A DNA stretch of 64,000 bases from Pseudeuparius sepicola (lineage: Eukaryota > Arthropoda > Insecta > Coleoptera > Anthribidae). Location of the stretch: contig OY987298.1 of NCBI GenBank assembly GCA_963920635.1, positions 83,337,454-83,401,453 of the forward strand, written 5' to 3'. A program made the position numbers and the translations under genes. The notes below the pieces were generated by a model. The model saw nothing but the letters and a program-made list of their open reading frames with translations, searched no databases and was not told the DNA's origin. Below, one piece after another: positions 29,519 to 41,393 of the stretch (positions are counted from its first letter, which is position 1; every line of letters starts with the position of its first letter).

Positions 29519-30195
29519 ACACTATACTTATAATCGGGAGGCTCGTAGTGTTTTATCAAGAGCTCAGTCAATGACCCCCAATCCAAAAACCTCGACAAAT
29601 TCGATCGATACCAATTTAATGCCTTACCAGCAAAAAGATCAATTGCAGAGCTAAACAACTCCCCCTCGGACACATTACGAGCCATCTTCAACTCCGAAAC
29701 ACGCTCCAGAAAATGGTGAACAGACATGTCCTTAGGTTCCCCAGTAAACTTCAAATTCCACTTATGAACTGATATAGAATGCATCTGAGACAAACCAGCA
29801 GCAGATCCTGCACCAAGTAAATTATCAGGAGCAACAGTAGAACTTAATAGAACATCCTCAGGACAAACACCCTCATCCCCCATCTCAGAGCTCGAAGAAG
29901 CACCCAACAAAATACCCCCAACTGGATCTGGCTTCAAGAATACTTCCAATTTATCAAGCGCACGAAGAATCTTAGCCAACAAGTCAGACCAGGACTGAAG
30001 TTGTTCGGCCGAACACTTATCTGCAGGTACTCGATCAAGCCTCTGCAGCAGATGGACTAGTCTGGAACGAACACGAACCCTTGAGTTATCCTCCCCCACA
30101 GGAAGCTCACTCAAAACCCCCTCAATCTCTGAAAGTGTCTCAGTAACAATCTTAAACTCACTGTCGATATCCAACTTAAATTCCAAAACACGCAA
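29519..30195 (-). pseudogene. gypsy-1 gag, amino half
   Basis: About 225 codons with a helical amino region rich in Leu/Glu (VRVRSRLVHLLQRLDRV; LLAKILRALDKLEVFL). The gypsy capsid signature follows: NLKFTGEPKDMSVHHFLERV, FAGKALNWYRSNL and LLIKHYEPPDYKYS, directly at the BEL-1 insertion. The apparent start at 30195 is not an ATG. An ATG at about 30220 lies in another frame separated by a G5 run, so a one-base indel probably removed the start. The frame continues on the far side of BEL-1 at 21680. Confidence 0.85.
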
Positions 30196-30531
30196 CGAGG
30201 CATTACCCCCTCTCCATTTTTAAAAGAGGATGCAGATAAGATCTAAGCGACTCCACGGTTTGTCGCCGCAACCCCCCGCACATTCAACTCATAGAGGAGT
30301 TCCTCCCTCCTTAAATCATTCACCCGCATGCGATATTCCATAATGAAAGATGAATGGCCCTATATGATTATGTAAAAGTAAACAGCGACAATATACAAAA
30401 ACCTAGTCATATTTAAATCGCAAAATTCAGAAAAAGCTAAATTCAAAATATTAACCTACATATTTCTTTGCTCTTTTCTTATAAGGTTAGTAAAACACTC
30501 AGTACAACACAAAACTCTCTATAATACGAGG

Positions 30532-30551
30532 CCCTACGTACAGGGTGCCAA
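30532..30551 (-). promoter_or_regulatory. Possible primer-binding site of gypsy-1
   Basis: Minus-strand TGGCACCCTGTACGTAGGG starts with TGG, as tRNA-primed PBSs do, about 330 bp upstream of gag. No LTR could be matched beyond it, so this is tentative. Confidence 0.35.
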
Positions 30552-32955
30552 TTTTGCTACGCTCCTCTGGCTATCCTCTGGCTATTTGTTTATTATCAGT
30601 ATTAATTTGCCAGTCGTCGAGATCAGTTGCTAGCGTAGCAATTGCCCGGCCGTATGTAATCGGCCGATGGGTTCGATTAAAAAAAAGAAAGGTGATAAGG
30701 ATAGTGCGCCACTGTCTTAAAGCGGCCTAAGCCAGAAAGCCACAAGGTTGTCTGTAACTGACTCGACTGGTTAGCAAATAAACTAAGGAAAAAATAGCTG
30801 AAATCTTCGACACAATGTTCTGTATTGAATCACTAGTGCACCGATCACGCAGCTCGTCACACAATATTAATCGTCTCAATTGGTAATAACCTTAATACAG
30901 AACCATATGAAACGTTATCATCTCAGTTATAATAAAATACCTGTCATACTGCTATGGGTATGTAATATAATTATTTAAAATATGTTAAAAAGGTGGAATT
31001 AGAATACCATATATACACCTAGCCCTATAAATCTACCGCTTGTGATCACGTAGAGGTTTACAGCGACAAATGGAATACCATTTGCTGATCAGGACACTCT
31101 TATGTCCGGCAAGGCGAATATTTGATAACCTTTACATATGCAAACAGATTAAATATGGTGTAGTTAGTTAAAATTATGACTAGGAAAATAATTCAAAGTA
31201 TAGGTGCACTTACAGTGATAATAATTATAATAAATAGAGGTAGAGGTAATAAATATAATAATAATTTCCTTGATTATAGAAAGCAATAATTTTAAATAAT
31301 AAGGGTAACGGGATTCGTTACCACGTATAAGTTGAATGACGAGTAAACACACAATTTAAAATGAAAACTAAAACAATAATAAAAGATACTAGCGCTAGTG
31401 GACACACATTAAAAGGATCAACCCGAGAAAACAAGTTAACATGATGGTAATTGGCCCAATGGTTACGTACTCACAGCTTGTTCACAGAACTTACCTGTAA
31501 AATATCGTTCGGGTGTAGAGATGGACAGTCCTCTCCTCGACGAAGTCTCCCATGTCGAAGACCCAACCATCATCGAGCCTCCCACCGACTTGACTCACAG
31601 AACGGAGCAAGTAGACCCCTGGCAGCACTCTGACCAACTCGAATGGGTCGCCAAACCACCTCAATTGAGGACGAGATGAGGCCGATGCAGAGAGTACCCG
31701 AAAGGATAACTAGGAAGAAAAAGGCCCTGCACCCAAGCAGGGGTCGTGTAAATTTATGTACCTATCACACGCTATATTCATACTCACGTAGACTTCGGGT
31801 GGCCTAAGGTGAAACAGAAGCAGCAGCTTCTATGCGGTATGGTATCCTTTCTATCAATCTCCCCGCATGGCGAATGTATCGGAAGAGTGCAGGGTTAACT
31901 CGAAGAATCAGAGTCCCAGTAGTGTACGAGTAGATTGAGATTGAATGTACTAAAATATAAAAGGAAACGAACAGGTAGATTCGAAGCCACGAGACCCAAC
32001 AAAATGGCGGACTTACCAAGTATCCTTTGCCTTTTAAAATCTATAAAACGAACGCCTGCTGATGTAAGGTAACGTAACTAAAGGTAGCAACAGCAGACAG
32101 TTAAATGTGTTTGTATTTCACCAAAAATCCCATAAAGGCTGTCCTTAAAACGGAAACAAAATGGCGAAAAACGCCGGCAAGACACTTGACTTCGACCACT
32201 CGCGATGGCAGCAGGCAGCAGAAAGCAAGGCCTCCTCCGGAAATCCACCCACCCAATGGTGACAAATGTCAATGCTAAAGGTGGCGGGAATCAGTTCAAA
32301 ACCCGAAAAGACACCACAGAGCACAAAGGGATAGACTTAGATACGGAGAAAACCGTCAACATTCCACACCGTATTCAATCACATAATTATGACTATTATT
32401 TTCCCGGCTAACAACTGATTTAAAAATAAAACAACCTAAACAAGCACGCGGAGCTGCAGTTCCGGTCTTTCAAACAGCTGATATCGATTCCCCGGTGGGT
32501 ACCGCGGCCATCCGTTTCCCGGGCCGACAGGATGTGTAATGCGGCGTTATGCGGTTGAAATAAACGATATAAAAGGAATCTGGGTTTCCTATAGCGTAAT
32601 GGATTCCTCAAGCGTGACTTTTCTTTAATCAGCCTTTTTGGTCTTTCGTGACACTACCATTTTTAACTATATTCTGATATCTTCACAACCCACATATTGT
32701 TAATTTCAACCATTTTGTTCAAACACTTTAGTAGAAACTGACGATTTCTTAACACCTCTTGCCTTTTTGTAATATTTCATTTTTAGAAAACGCTTTGATG
32801 CTAACTTAACAATATTTTACTTCACGGTGTCTACCAACCTGGAAAACCTGGAAATATCAGGGAATTATTTTTGGTCAGGGAAATCAGGGAAAAGTCAGGG
32901 AAATCCATCAAATACCTGGAAATTTGTGGTTTAATAGATATAAAAGTAGGAAATC
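30552..32955. other. 2.4 kb without recognisable genes
   Basis: Moderately AT-rich DNA. No frame shows a known motif. At 30629-30680 a TAGCGTAGCAAT box and GGGTTCGATTA box resemble RNA polymerase III A and B boxes of a tRNA-derived SINE head, followed by an A-rich stretch. At 32830-32950 there is a run with repeated CTGGAAAA/CAGGGAAA words. The expected gypsy-1 5' LTR may lie at its start but I could not match it. Confidence 0.4.
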
Positions 32956-32960
32956 TTTAA

Positions 32961-33494
32961 TGTTACGTAACTATAACTGTAGCTAGTGTTCTCTGTATAA
33001 CCAGAGGGGCGGAGTTATATGGAAACAAATATCAAGGCAAAGCCGTGAGGGCAATAATAGTGACACTGAAAAGGGTACCACTTACATGAAAGTCCTGGGA
33101 GATCTTCTGCAGGGGTATCAGCTCTTCTTGAGGTACCTCACTCTGTTCGGGCCTGATACCTTTTCCTCGTGGGCCACAATCTTATGGCGGCACGGCGCGA
33201 TATATGATGATCACAACTTTCTAATGCAACATATTTTATTTGTTCATCGGATTATCAGAAGACAGCGATGAAAAGCTATTCGCGGCGGCGCGAGCGAACC
33301 TTCTTAGTTGAAAGTATAGTACCGACTCACTTCTTTATTCTGTTTTTTACAGTAAAAAATAGTTTTTAAAAAAAGGGGCAGAAAACGCACACCCGGCAAG
33401 AGCGGAACCAATCCAGTGTCACATTTTTAACATAAATTCTCTACTGAATCAGACTTTATAAAATTTCCTTTTTCCTAAAAACGAAAACGCAACA
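32961..33494 (-). repeat. 3' LTR of BEL-2
   Basis: 534 bp, TGTTACGT...AACGCAACA, near-identical to 39481-40010 apart from a few substitutions and a 4-bp length difference near the start (CCAGAGGGGCGG versus CGGGGCGG). The open frame at 33086-33271 is duplicated in the other LTR and is not a gene. Confidence 0.97.
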
Positions 33495-33656
33495 TTCTCC
33501 CCGGCTAAAATGCGCGTTGAAAGCGAGCATTTTAAGAATACTAAAAATAAAATAAAATATCCATTACCCAAAAAAAAGAAAAAACAAAAATGTTCTTGAT
33601 TTTACCTCAATAATTAACAAATTCAGACGCCACATCATCTCGCAAGACCGCTACTT
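33495..33656 (-). other. BEL-2 3' untranslated leader to 3' LTR with purine tract
   Basis: AT-rich sequence between the integrase stop and the 3' LTR. Minus-strand CCGGGGAGAA abuts the LTR and is the likely polypurine tract. Confidence 0.6.
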
Positions 33657-34896
33657 TTAAGCGACCGGCAGCGGGCACAGCTTCACCATCGGTCGGACAA
33701 GCGTACCAGTTGAGGTCCTAACAGTGGCAACCCGGGCCACGCCATCCGTCCCATAATTGATGGAGCTTATTCGTCCCAGAGACCATTGCAATGGTGAAAC
33801 ATTCTCGTTTTTAATGGCCACAAGAGTACCAATTTCCGGTGTAACGCCATCTGTTAGCCATTTACCCCTTTGCTGAAGGGTATGCAAGTACTCGGTATGC
33901 CAGCGTTTCCAGAAGTCCTGGTGTAAACGCTGCAATAGTTGCCATCGCGACAAGCGTGATAGAGATATATCAGACATATTTGGTACTGGCAGCGGGGATA
34001 ACGGTTCCATAGTGAGAAAATGTCCAGGCGTCAGTGCGTTTACATCATCGGGATCCGAACTTAATGGAGAAAGCGGTCTCGAATTTAATATTGATTCAAT
34101 CAAAGTAAGCAGCGTATAAAACTCCTCATATGTGAAAACTTGGTGGCCTACAACACGGTTTAAATGAGTTTTTACGGATTTAATGCCAGCCTCCCATAAG
34201 CCTCCAAAATGGGGGGCCGAAGGGGGGTTGAAATGCCATGAAATATTTTCTTTGCAAGCAGCGGCGTGCATGCATGCTTGAATTTCTCTATACGCACCCA
34301 CAAAATTTGTGCCGCAATCGCTATAAAATTCTTCACATCTGCCACGGCGGGCTATAAATCTTTGCAGAGCTGCCAAAAAGGTTTCTGATGATAAGTCACT
34401 TGCCAATTCCAAGTGGATTGCTTTTGTGGAAAGGCATACAAATAAACAGATATACGACTTGCATGTTTTAACTCCTCGGTGCCTACTCATAGTGATAAAA
34501 AATGGACCCCCATAGTCCACTCCTGTGCGGGCAAATGCTTTCACCCGTGCAACTCGCTCCAAAGGTAGATCCGCCATTGGTGGTTGAAAGGTTTGAGGTC
34601 TCGTGCGCCAGCAGGCTATACATCGAGAGATTACTGAGTGAATAGCGCGTTTAGGCGATAATATCCAGAATTAAAAAATGTAAAGTGCTGCTACCAACGT
34701 GTAGGTACTTTTTATGATAAAATTCAATTAACAGCATAGTTAAGTAACATTTTCTTGGCAGAAGGATCGGGTGTTTTGCGTTATATGAAAGCGAAGCATG
34801 TTTTAAGCGGCCTCCGACACGTAAAATGCAATCCCCATCTACGAAAACATTCAATTGTTTAAGCGGTTTGGAGAAAAATTTTGCTGGACAGTTCAT
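33657..34896 (-). pseudogene. BEL-2 integrase with DUF5641-like carboxy domain
   Basis: 34896-34651 holds the zinc-binding lead (DGDCILRVGGRLKHASLS, HPILLPRK). After a break, 34577-33657 gives 306 open codons: core DDE with the first Asp in GVDYGGPFF, second in YSDCGTNFVGA, and Glu in HFGGLWEAGIKSVK, then LNSRPLSP, PGHFLTMEPL and the tail WKRWHTEYLHTLQQRGKW and PLQWSLGRI. The catalytic triad is complete. Breaks near 34870 and 34600 separate it from the upstream pol frame. Confidence 0.92.
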
Positions 34897-37740
34897 GTTT
34901 AAAAGATAATTGCTGCGTGCGTTTAACTATTAACAATAGCGAAGAATTTAATTCGGAGGAAGTTAAGGATCCATTAATTCTCTGTGATTTATTTGTTAGA
35001 TTTTTAACAAAGCGAATAACATAAGCAAAAATCCTTTGACAAGCAACAAAACTAGAATAACGCTTTAATAACCTATCAATAATGTGCTCGTTACTTTCAC
35101 ATGCAAAAAATGAAGATTTGTTCTCCTCCTGTGAAACATCGGGCGATTCAATAAATTTTAAATTTTGCATAGAAGAAAGAGCAGCCGAAAAACTTTCATG
35201 GTTCGATAAAAAGGACGGCCCATTAAACCACATAGTATGAAGCAAAATTTCCGAAGGGAATAAACCGCGCGAAGCTATATCAGCTGGGTTGTCCTTAGAC
35301 GTGACATAAAACCAAGTACAAGGTGAAGTTTTTTCCTGGATATATGCAACTCTGTTTGCTACAAAATTTTTCCACCTGTGGGGTGATGAGCGTATCCATG
35401 AAAGAACTACTTGTGAATCCGACCAAGCGAATATATTCTGCAGAGCGAGACGGTCACCTATGGTTCTTGTAATGAAAGATAACAATTTGGATAAAAGAAC
35501 AGCGGCGCATAATTCAAGTCTAGGTATGGTAAGTTTTTTAACTGGAGAAACCTTGGTTTTAGCGTAAATAAGTCTAGAAGTAATGTCATCATTATGCGAT
35601 ATTACACGCAGATAAGCACAGGCTGCGTAACCCTTTTCAGAGGAGTCACAAAATCCGTGAAGTTCGAACGAACCAGCAGTATGCGAGAAAAAAAGTTTTC
35701 TTTCTATTTTCAACTTACAAAGTGTGGGAAGTTCTAGTTTATAGCGATTATATAAGTTAACAATTTCGGGCGACGGTGGGTCATCCCAGTTTAATCCTGC
35801 AGTCCACAACTTTTGAATTAAAGTCTTGGTCAAAAACGTTATGGGTGCCAAAAAGCCCAGGGGATCAAACACATGCGCAAGTTCTGATAGTATGGTACGC
35901 TTAGTACAAGTTCTTTCGATAGGATTTATAGAAAATAAAAAACAATCTGAAAGCTGGTCCCATTGTAACCCTAAAATTTTTAAAGATGTATTTTCGGGAT
36001 TGCTATCAAATGTAAACGAATTTTTTGATAAATATTCGGGAGGAAATGACGCGAGAAGAGAAGGGTCGTTGGATGACCATTTTCGTAAGTCAAATCCACC
36101 TTGATTAAAAATAGCAATTAATTCATTCTTCAGATTGATTGCGTCCCGGCGCGAAGAAGCACCAGTTACTACATCATCAACGTACGTATGATGTAATATT
36201 GAATGCGAAGCGAGCGGGTAATCTTTTCCATAATCGGTAACTAACTGTTGAAGTGTTCTAATTGCTAAAAAAGGCGAAGGCGTTAACCCATAAACTAAAG
36301 TTAGAAGCCGATAATCTTGCAAAGGTTCATTTTGCGAAACTCGCCATACAATTCGTTGATAATCACATTGTTGGCGTTGTACCCAAATATTGCGGTACAT
36401 CATTTTAAGATCTGCACACAAAACAAATTCATGTAAGCGAAAGTTTAATAAAATCACAGCGATATCACTCTGTAGTTTCGGACCAGGCAATAGGTATTCA
36501 TTCAGTGATTTTTCATGTGACAGTTTTGCGGAACCATTAAACACTACGCGAAGTTTAGTTGATATACTTTCGGGGCGTAAAATAGGAAAATGAGGAATAT
36601 AATAAGATTGCGGCGGAATCACAGCTTCAGAAATAAGCTCCATATGTCCTAGTTCCAAGTATTCGGTCATAAAAGAAATGTATTGTTTCCTTATACAAGG
36701 TTGTTTTGATAGGCGGCGCTCAATAGACAAAAAACGTTGAATTGCAAGGTCGCGACTACCTGGAAATATAGGGCAAATATTGTCGCGGAACGGAAGTGAT
36801 ACAACATATTTTCCGTCTGGACTTCTTGAATGCGTTGACCTAAAGGAATTTTCACAAAATTGATCTTCGGGCGATAAAAAATGTTCTGAAGGTAAACTTT
36901 CAATTTCCCAAAATTTGCGGAGCGTAGTATCTAAACTATTAAACATTTGTGTGTTACATAAAAATGTAAAAGGAGGTGCGTAATTTTGTTCAATAAATGA
37001 GCCGGTAATAACAAAACCGAAAACAGTATTAAGAGCGTCTGGCTGACCAAGCGCCCCAGAAACCCGTCCGTCAATTAATATTTTCGAAAACACGTCGGCA
37101 CCTAATAACATGTCTATGTGATTAGGCGTTGAAAATGCGGGATCTGCAAGCGGTAGATCGTTAAAATGATTCCAATTGGCTGTGTCTATTTTTGAAATAG
37201 GTAATTGTTCACAAATTTTCGGTAAAACTAGCGCGTCAACCAAAAAAACAATAGTATGCGAGCCAGTAGGCCTGATTAACAGAGTGACGCTACTATGAGC
37301 AGTAGATTGCATAGAATCAAGGCCACTGACTTCACAATAACATTTTTGTCCCCGTATTTCTAATTTTTTGAGTGCCTTTTCAGTAATAAAGGATGTCATG
37401 CTGCCTCCATCGAGTAAACACCTAAGTTTTTCAAAATTTCCTATTTTATTTTTAACCTCAATTAATGCAGTTGCTAATAAAGCCGATTTCTTATTGGGAA
37501 TAATTCCCGCAGCTGAAAAAACTTGATTATGGTGAGAGTTTGACCTAGTATTTAATGGAACAGGTGTTACAGAGTGAGTTGCATTACTATTTTCGGATCG
37601 CGCAGTATCTCGACTGGAATCTTCCGAAAAATAAACATTTCCTATGTTCTGGTTATTGTTTTGCGGCGGGAAATGCAATAGCGTGTGGTGTCTATGACTA
37701 CATTTTCGACATGAGACTTCAGATCTACAACTCTGGGTAG
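34859..37740 (-). pseudogene. BEL-2 pol: zinc knuckle, protease, RT, RNase H
   Basis: A very long open frame (ATG-like start at 37678, but open upstream to about 37741 through a knuckle with CRKCSHRHHTLLH). It contains the protease (LRCLLDGGSMTSFITEKAL; MLLGADVF), the RT linker (LRKFWEIESLP), and palm motifs VVFNGSAK, FVLCADLKMMYRNI, YGLTPSPFLAIRTL and catalytic YVDDVV. RNase H follows with GFCDSSEKGYAACAYL, IPRLELCAAVLLSKLL, FAWSDSQVVLSWI and DNPADIASRGL. All catalytic residues appear present. It processes and copies the element RNA. Only frame breaks at each end prevent a single Gag-Pol reading frame. Confidence 0.94.
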
Positions 37741-37761
37741 AATGAATATTACTAAGACAAT

Positions 37762-38892
37762 TTAAACATAAGCGATTTGTTTTACAATAATTGTATCGTG
37801 TTTTCTGTAAGAAAAACTGACAATTATACAGGGAATGGTTCTCTTTTTTGCATAATGAACATTTGTGATAACTTGTGTGCGATTTTTCAGTTGGTCTGTC
37901 GACAAAAAATGAAGCGGTACGGTTCGATGATTGAACGCGAAAAGAACTAGATATTTTTTGAAAACATTGTGCGGCGCGGAAAAATTTAGCGAATCATAAG
38001 CGTTACAACATTTTGTAAGAAATTGAGTTAAATTAGTGTATGTTGGAATGTCACATGACCCATGTTCCAACTCGAATTTGGTAATAGTATTATTATCTAG
38101 TTTCTTTAGAATCATATTTACTAGAATAAAGTCCCAATGTTCTGTGGGAAAATCTAAATTTTTTAGAGCGGCGATATTTTCGGAATAAGTGTCCAATAAC
38201 TTCCTAAATGCATTTGGATTTTCAGAATTAATTTTGGGGAGATTTTCCAGAGCTTGACAATGCGCTTGAGCGCGCAATCTCTTATTGGAATATCTGTCAA
38301 CAAAGTTGTCGTAAGCAACCTGGTAATTTTCGGACGTCATCGGTAATGTGCGGATGAGCGATAAAGGGGGGCCGTCAAGTGAGGCCATTAAATAATTACA
38401 TTTTTCAACTGGAGATAAGGAAGGATTCTCGTGAACCAGCGCTTTGAATAAATCTAAAAAAGGTGCAAAATGTTTGTAATCACCATTAAATTTTGGTATT
38501 TCTATCTTAGGCAATTTAACTTGAGAAGAATTCGAAAAGTGACCACCACCAGTAGTACTTAAGTTCATTGTGTGAGACATCAAACCTTCCACCTCGGCAA
38601 ATTCTACATAGAGCGCCTTGACAGCGTAAAAATCATTTAGAAAGCCTTCACGAATTGTGTTCTCAGAGTCTAAGTTAACATCTGGTTCTGTTAATATAGC
38701 GGATATTATACTTTGCTGATGCTTCAGAAAGTCTTCTTTTAAATTATCTAATTCGGCACATCGGACTTTAAAAACTCTGCGAATTGCTCTATCTGATTTG
38801 GCACGTTCTCCCAGTGTTAATAAGGTGGCTATTTCTGTAAGACATTGAGTTCTTAAATTGGTAATTTTTTTAAGACGAATCTGTTCGGTCAT
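37762..38892 (-). pseudogene. BEL-2 gag
   Basis: ATG at 38892, about 300 residues of good gag. The amino part is helical; KLPKIEIPKFNGDYKHFAPF, SPVEKCNYLMASLDGPPLSL and YQVAYDNFVDRYSNKRL mark the DUF1759-like capsid. Near 37975 the frame shifts, so the last about 70 residues of this frame are spurious. The true zinc-knuckle sequence continues in the adjacent frame into pol. One indel is enough to explain the split. Confidence 0.9.
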
Positions 38893-39460
38893 TTTGTAAC
38901 TAATTACTTAATGACTCACGTGGCGTAATTCGTAATATAAGATGGCTTCAAGCGTGTAATCCAAGCGTAAGTATGTAATCTTGCACCAATCTCACTTTCA
39001 ATCGAACACAATTAAGTATCTAGCGGCGAGGTACATATACTCAACTGTAGCACCGCCGACGTACTCGTGGTGGCGGAATGCGGCGAAAAATTATCAATTT
39101 TGCGGCGAAGGGTTAACTTCGGGAGGCAGTACTATACTGAGCCTGAAGGGACAAGTCGATGGGATCGATGGCTGGTGGCGCGGGTTACGGGGGGGTAATA
39201 AGAACTGACCTGCGCTCAGCCAGGCACTAGGCGTACCGATTCCAAAAACGGACGGCAAAAAAAATACGGCGTAATTGAATTCGGCGAATATAGCGGCGAT
39301 GCGGCGACTTAATTTATCAATTAAGGAAAATAATAAATTGCGTGGTTTCACAATGGGAATTAACAATAAAGCCGAATTTGGCGTAGAAAATCCCGATAAT
39401 ACCGGGCGATGCGACTTCCTATAAAAAGGAAAAATAAAAAATGAAAATTTTCTTCCGATC
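38893..39460 (-). other. BEL-2 5' leader
   Basis: About 570 bp between the primer-binding site and gag, GC-richer than its surroundings, rich in GCGGCG words. Expected to hold packaging signals; no coding frame is supported. Confidence 0.6.
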
Positions 39461-39479
39461 GATCCGGCTCGAAGGACCA
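39461..39479 (-). promoter_or_regulatory. Primer-binding site of BEL-2
   Basis: Minus-strand TGGTCCTTCGAGCCGGATC lies one base inside the 5' LTR. It begins with TGG and its complement has the CCA-ended acceptor and T-arm look of a tRNA 3' end. Confidence 0.75.
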
Positions 39480-39480
39480 A

Positions 39481-40010
39481 TGTTGCATAACGATAACTGT
39501 AGCTAGTGTTCTCTGTATAACGGGGCGGAGTTATATGGAAAAAAATATCAAGGCAAAGCCGTGAGGGCAATAATAGTGACACTGAAAAGGGTACCACTTA
39601 CATGAAAGTCCTGGGAGATCTTCTGCAGGGGTATCAGCTCTTCTTGAGGTACCTCACTCTGTTCGGGCCTGATACCTTTTCCTCGTGGGCCACAATCTTA
39701 TGGCGGCACGGCGCGATATATGATGATCACAACTTTCTAATGCAACATATTTTATTTGTTCATCGGATTATCAGAAGACAGCGATGAAAAGCTATTCGCG
39801 GCGGCGCGAGCGAACCTTCTTAGTTGAAAGTATAGTACCGACTCACTTCTTTATTCTGTTTTTTACAGTAAAAAATAGTTTTTAAAAAAAGGGGCAGAAA
39901 ACGCACACCCGGCAAGAGCGGAACCAATCCAGTGTCACATTTTTAACATAAATTCTCTACTGAATCAGACTTTATAAAATTTCCTTTTTCCTAAAAACGA
40001 AAACGCAACA
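39481..40010 (-). repeat. 5' LTR of BEL-2
   Basis: 530 bp, TGTTGCATAACG...AACGCAACA; partner of 32961-33494, followed by the TTTAA target duplication. Confidence 0.97.
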
Positions 40011-40015
40011 TTTAA

Positions 40016-40512
40016 TTCTTACAAAAACTAATCAAAATTATATCTTATATTCATTTTGACTCTACTCCACAGAGATCACATTATGTTATTTATTTATATG
40101 TGATCCCTGTGCTCTACTATACTCCAAAGATGATTTAACCAAATAAGATTTTACGAAGCTATTTATTTTTGTTTTGAAGATGTTTATTTTTTGTATATTT
40201 TTTTATTTTGGAGAATGTGTAAAAGATATTTGTTTGTTTTTTACAATACATTTTTATCTTTATTTTTTTAAATACCTATATGTGATCCATCCAAGAGGAA
40301 CACCCCCCTTAATTTCTTTATTTTTCAAGTTAAAGAAAAAATTGTAGAGATAAAAACTTTAAGGTTTTTTGTGAGCTTTTCCATGAACTTACTGAAATTG
40401 ACACGCGGTGTTCCGTAAAAGCTGGACAAACCAAGCTGATGTTTTTTCACAAGAACACCCTGTATATTATTGCATTTTGGAATCTACACTTCTTCCTGAT
40501 TCCAACTACATA
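40016..40512. other. AT-rich flank, no genes
   Basis: Nothing recognisable beyond a CACCCTGTATATTATTGC end-like sequence (40455-40470) that may be the edge of another mariner-type repeat. Confidence 0.4.
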
Positions 40513-40514
40513 TA

Positions 40515-41175
40515 CAGGGTGGTTCACTTTTATGTGGTAGGACTTTAACATTAGATAGAAAAAGATAATCTAAAATGAAAATTTTATATCAACATATATC
40601 GGGGAAAGCTTAGTTTCCAAGATACAGGGCGTTGAAGTGTTGGAAAAAATATGAAGTATTTTTTACACTGTCCGAACCAGAGGAGATATTTAAACCAAAT
40701 TTGATGTGTAGTACCACCTTTTTGACTACGATATTTAGTGATAATATGAAGGTCCTGAAATAACCAGTGGTGGAGTTATGGGTTTTCACTATCACTAAAT
40801 TTAAAAAGTAATTAGTACGGACCTGTCTCACATCAACGTAAATTTTTTTTTCGTAAAGTTCTTTCAATTCTCTACAAAAAGTGTATCTTGACATTTTTTT
40901 GTATCTGCCACGGTTGTGTAGTAAATAAATTATTTCGTTTCCATCTCAGCCTTTTTTGCCTAAAAATGTGTTTTCTAAGATTATTGATAAATATCGCAAA
41001 TAACAGAAATTAATTATGGAACACTTATCGGATTCAGCTATTTTATTTTTAATTTTATGGAAACAATTTTAAAAATAAACTGGCACTTGGTTTGAGGTAC
41101 ATTACTTTATTATCATTTTAACATTTTTATCAAATCTGTATTATTTCTTAATAATTTTTATAATTCTATATTTGT
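40515..41175 (+). repeat. Left TIR of DD41D transposon
   Basis: Inverted match of 42471-43131 with a handful of differences. It contains a 94-codon open frame (40894-40610, minus) mirrored in the right TIR; whether it is expressed is unknown. Confidence 0.95.
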
Positions 41176-41393
41176 AGAATTCTTCCGCCCATAAAATGTT
41201 ATTTAAAAATTGTCTTATTTCCTTTGACTACAAAATCCATCGGCAAAATACTAATGTCCTTTCTGCATCGCCATACTGGTGAAGATAAGTGTGCCATGGA
41301 AAAGAAAATCTTATTGACAGTTAATAATACAATAATCTGTCATCCAGTAGATGAACGTAGCAGCGCCGCAGTTTGTCTTTGTTAATAATTAAA

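Larger units (their letters stand above)
1387..30551 (-). mobile_element. Ty3/gypsy LTR retrotransposon (gypsy-1), split by two insertions
   Basis: Minus-strand gypsy parts occur in correct order when the two insertions are ignored: gag (30195-29519, continuing at 21680-21432), CCHC nucleocapsid and protease (21072-20141), RNase H (20087-19446), integrase with GPY/F tail (2588-1870), polypurine tract and probable 3' LTR. A BEL/Pao element interrupts gag at 21681/29518 and a Polinton lies between RNase H and integrase. The reverse-transcriptase palm and the RNase H-integrase linker are deleted. A 5' LTR matching the 3' one was not found beyond 30551, so the 5' end is approximate. That all parts come from one copy is inferred from order, strand and the clean gag junction. 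Confidence 0.75.
32956..40015 (-). mobile_element. BEL/Pao LTR retrotransposon (BEL-2), nearly complete
   Basis: Flanked by a perfect 5-bp target duplication TTTAA (32956-32960, 40011-40015), LTRs of 534 and 530 bp both starting TGTT and ending CAACA, a PBS next to the 5' LTR and a purine-rich tract next to the 3' LTR. Gag and pol (protease, RT, RNase H, integrase) are long open frames interrupted by only a few shifts. It is much younger than BEL-1. Confidence 0.96.

Noticed and set aside
33086..33271. 61-codon open frame starting MKVLGDLLQGYQL, also at 39602-39787
   Set aside because: It is inside the two BEL-2 LTRs; duplication comes from the LTRs, not from a gene family.
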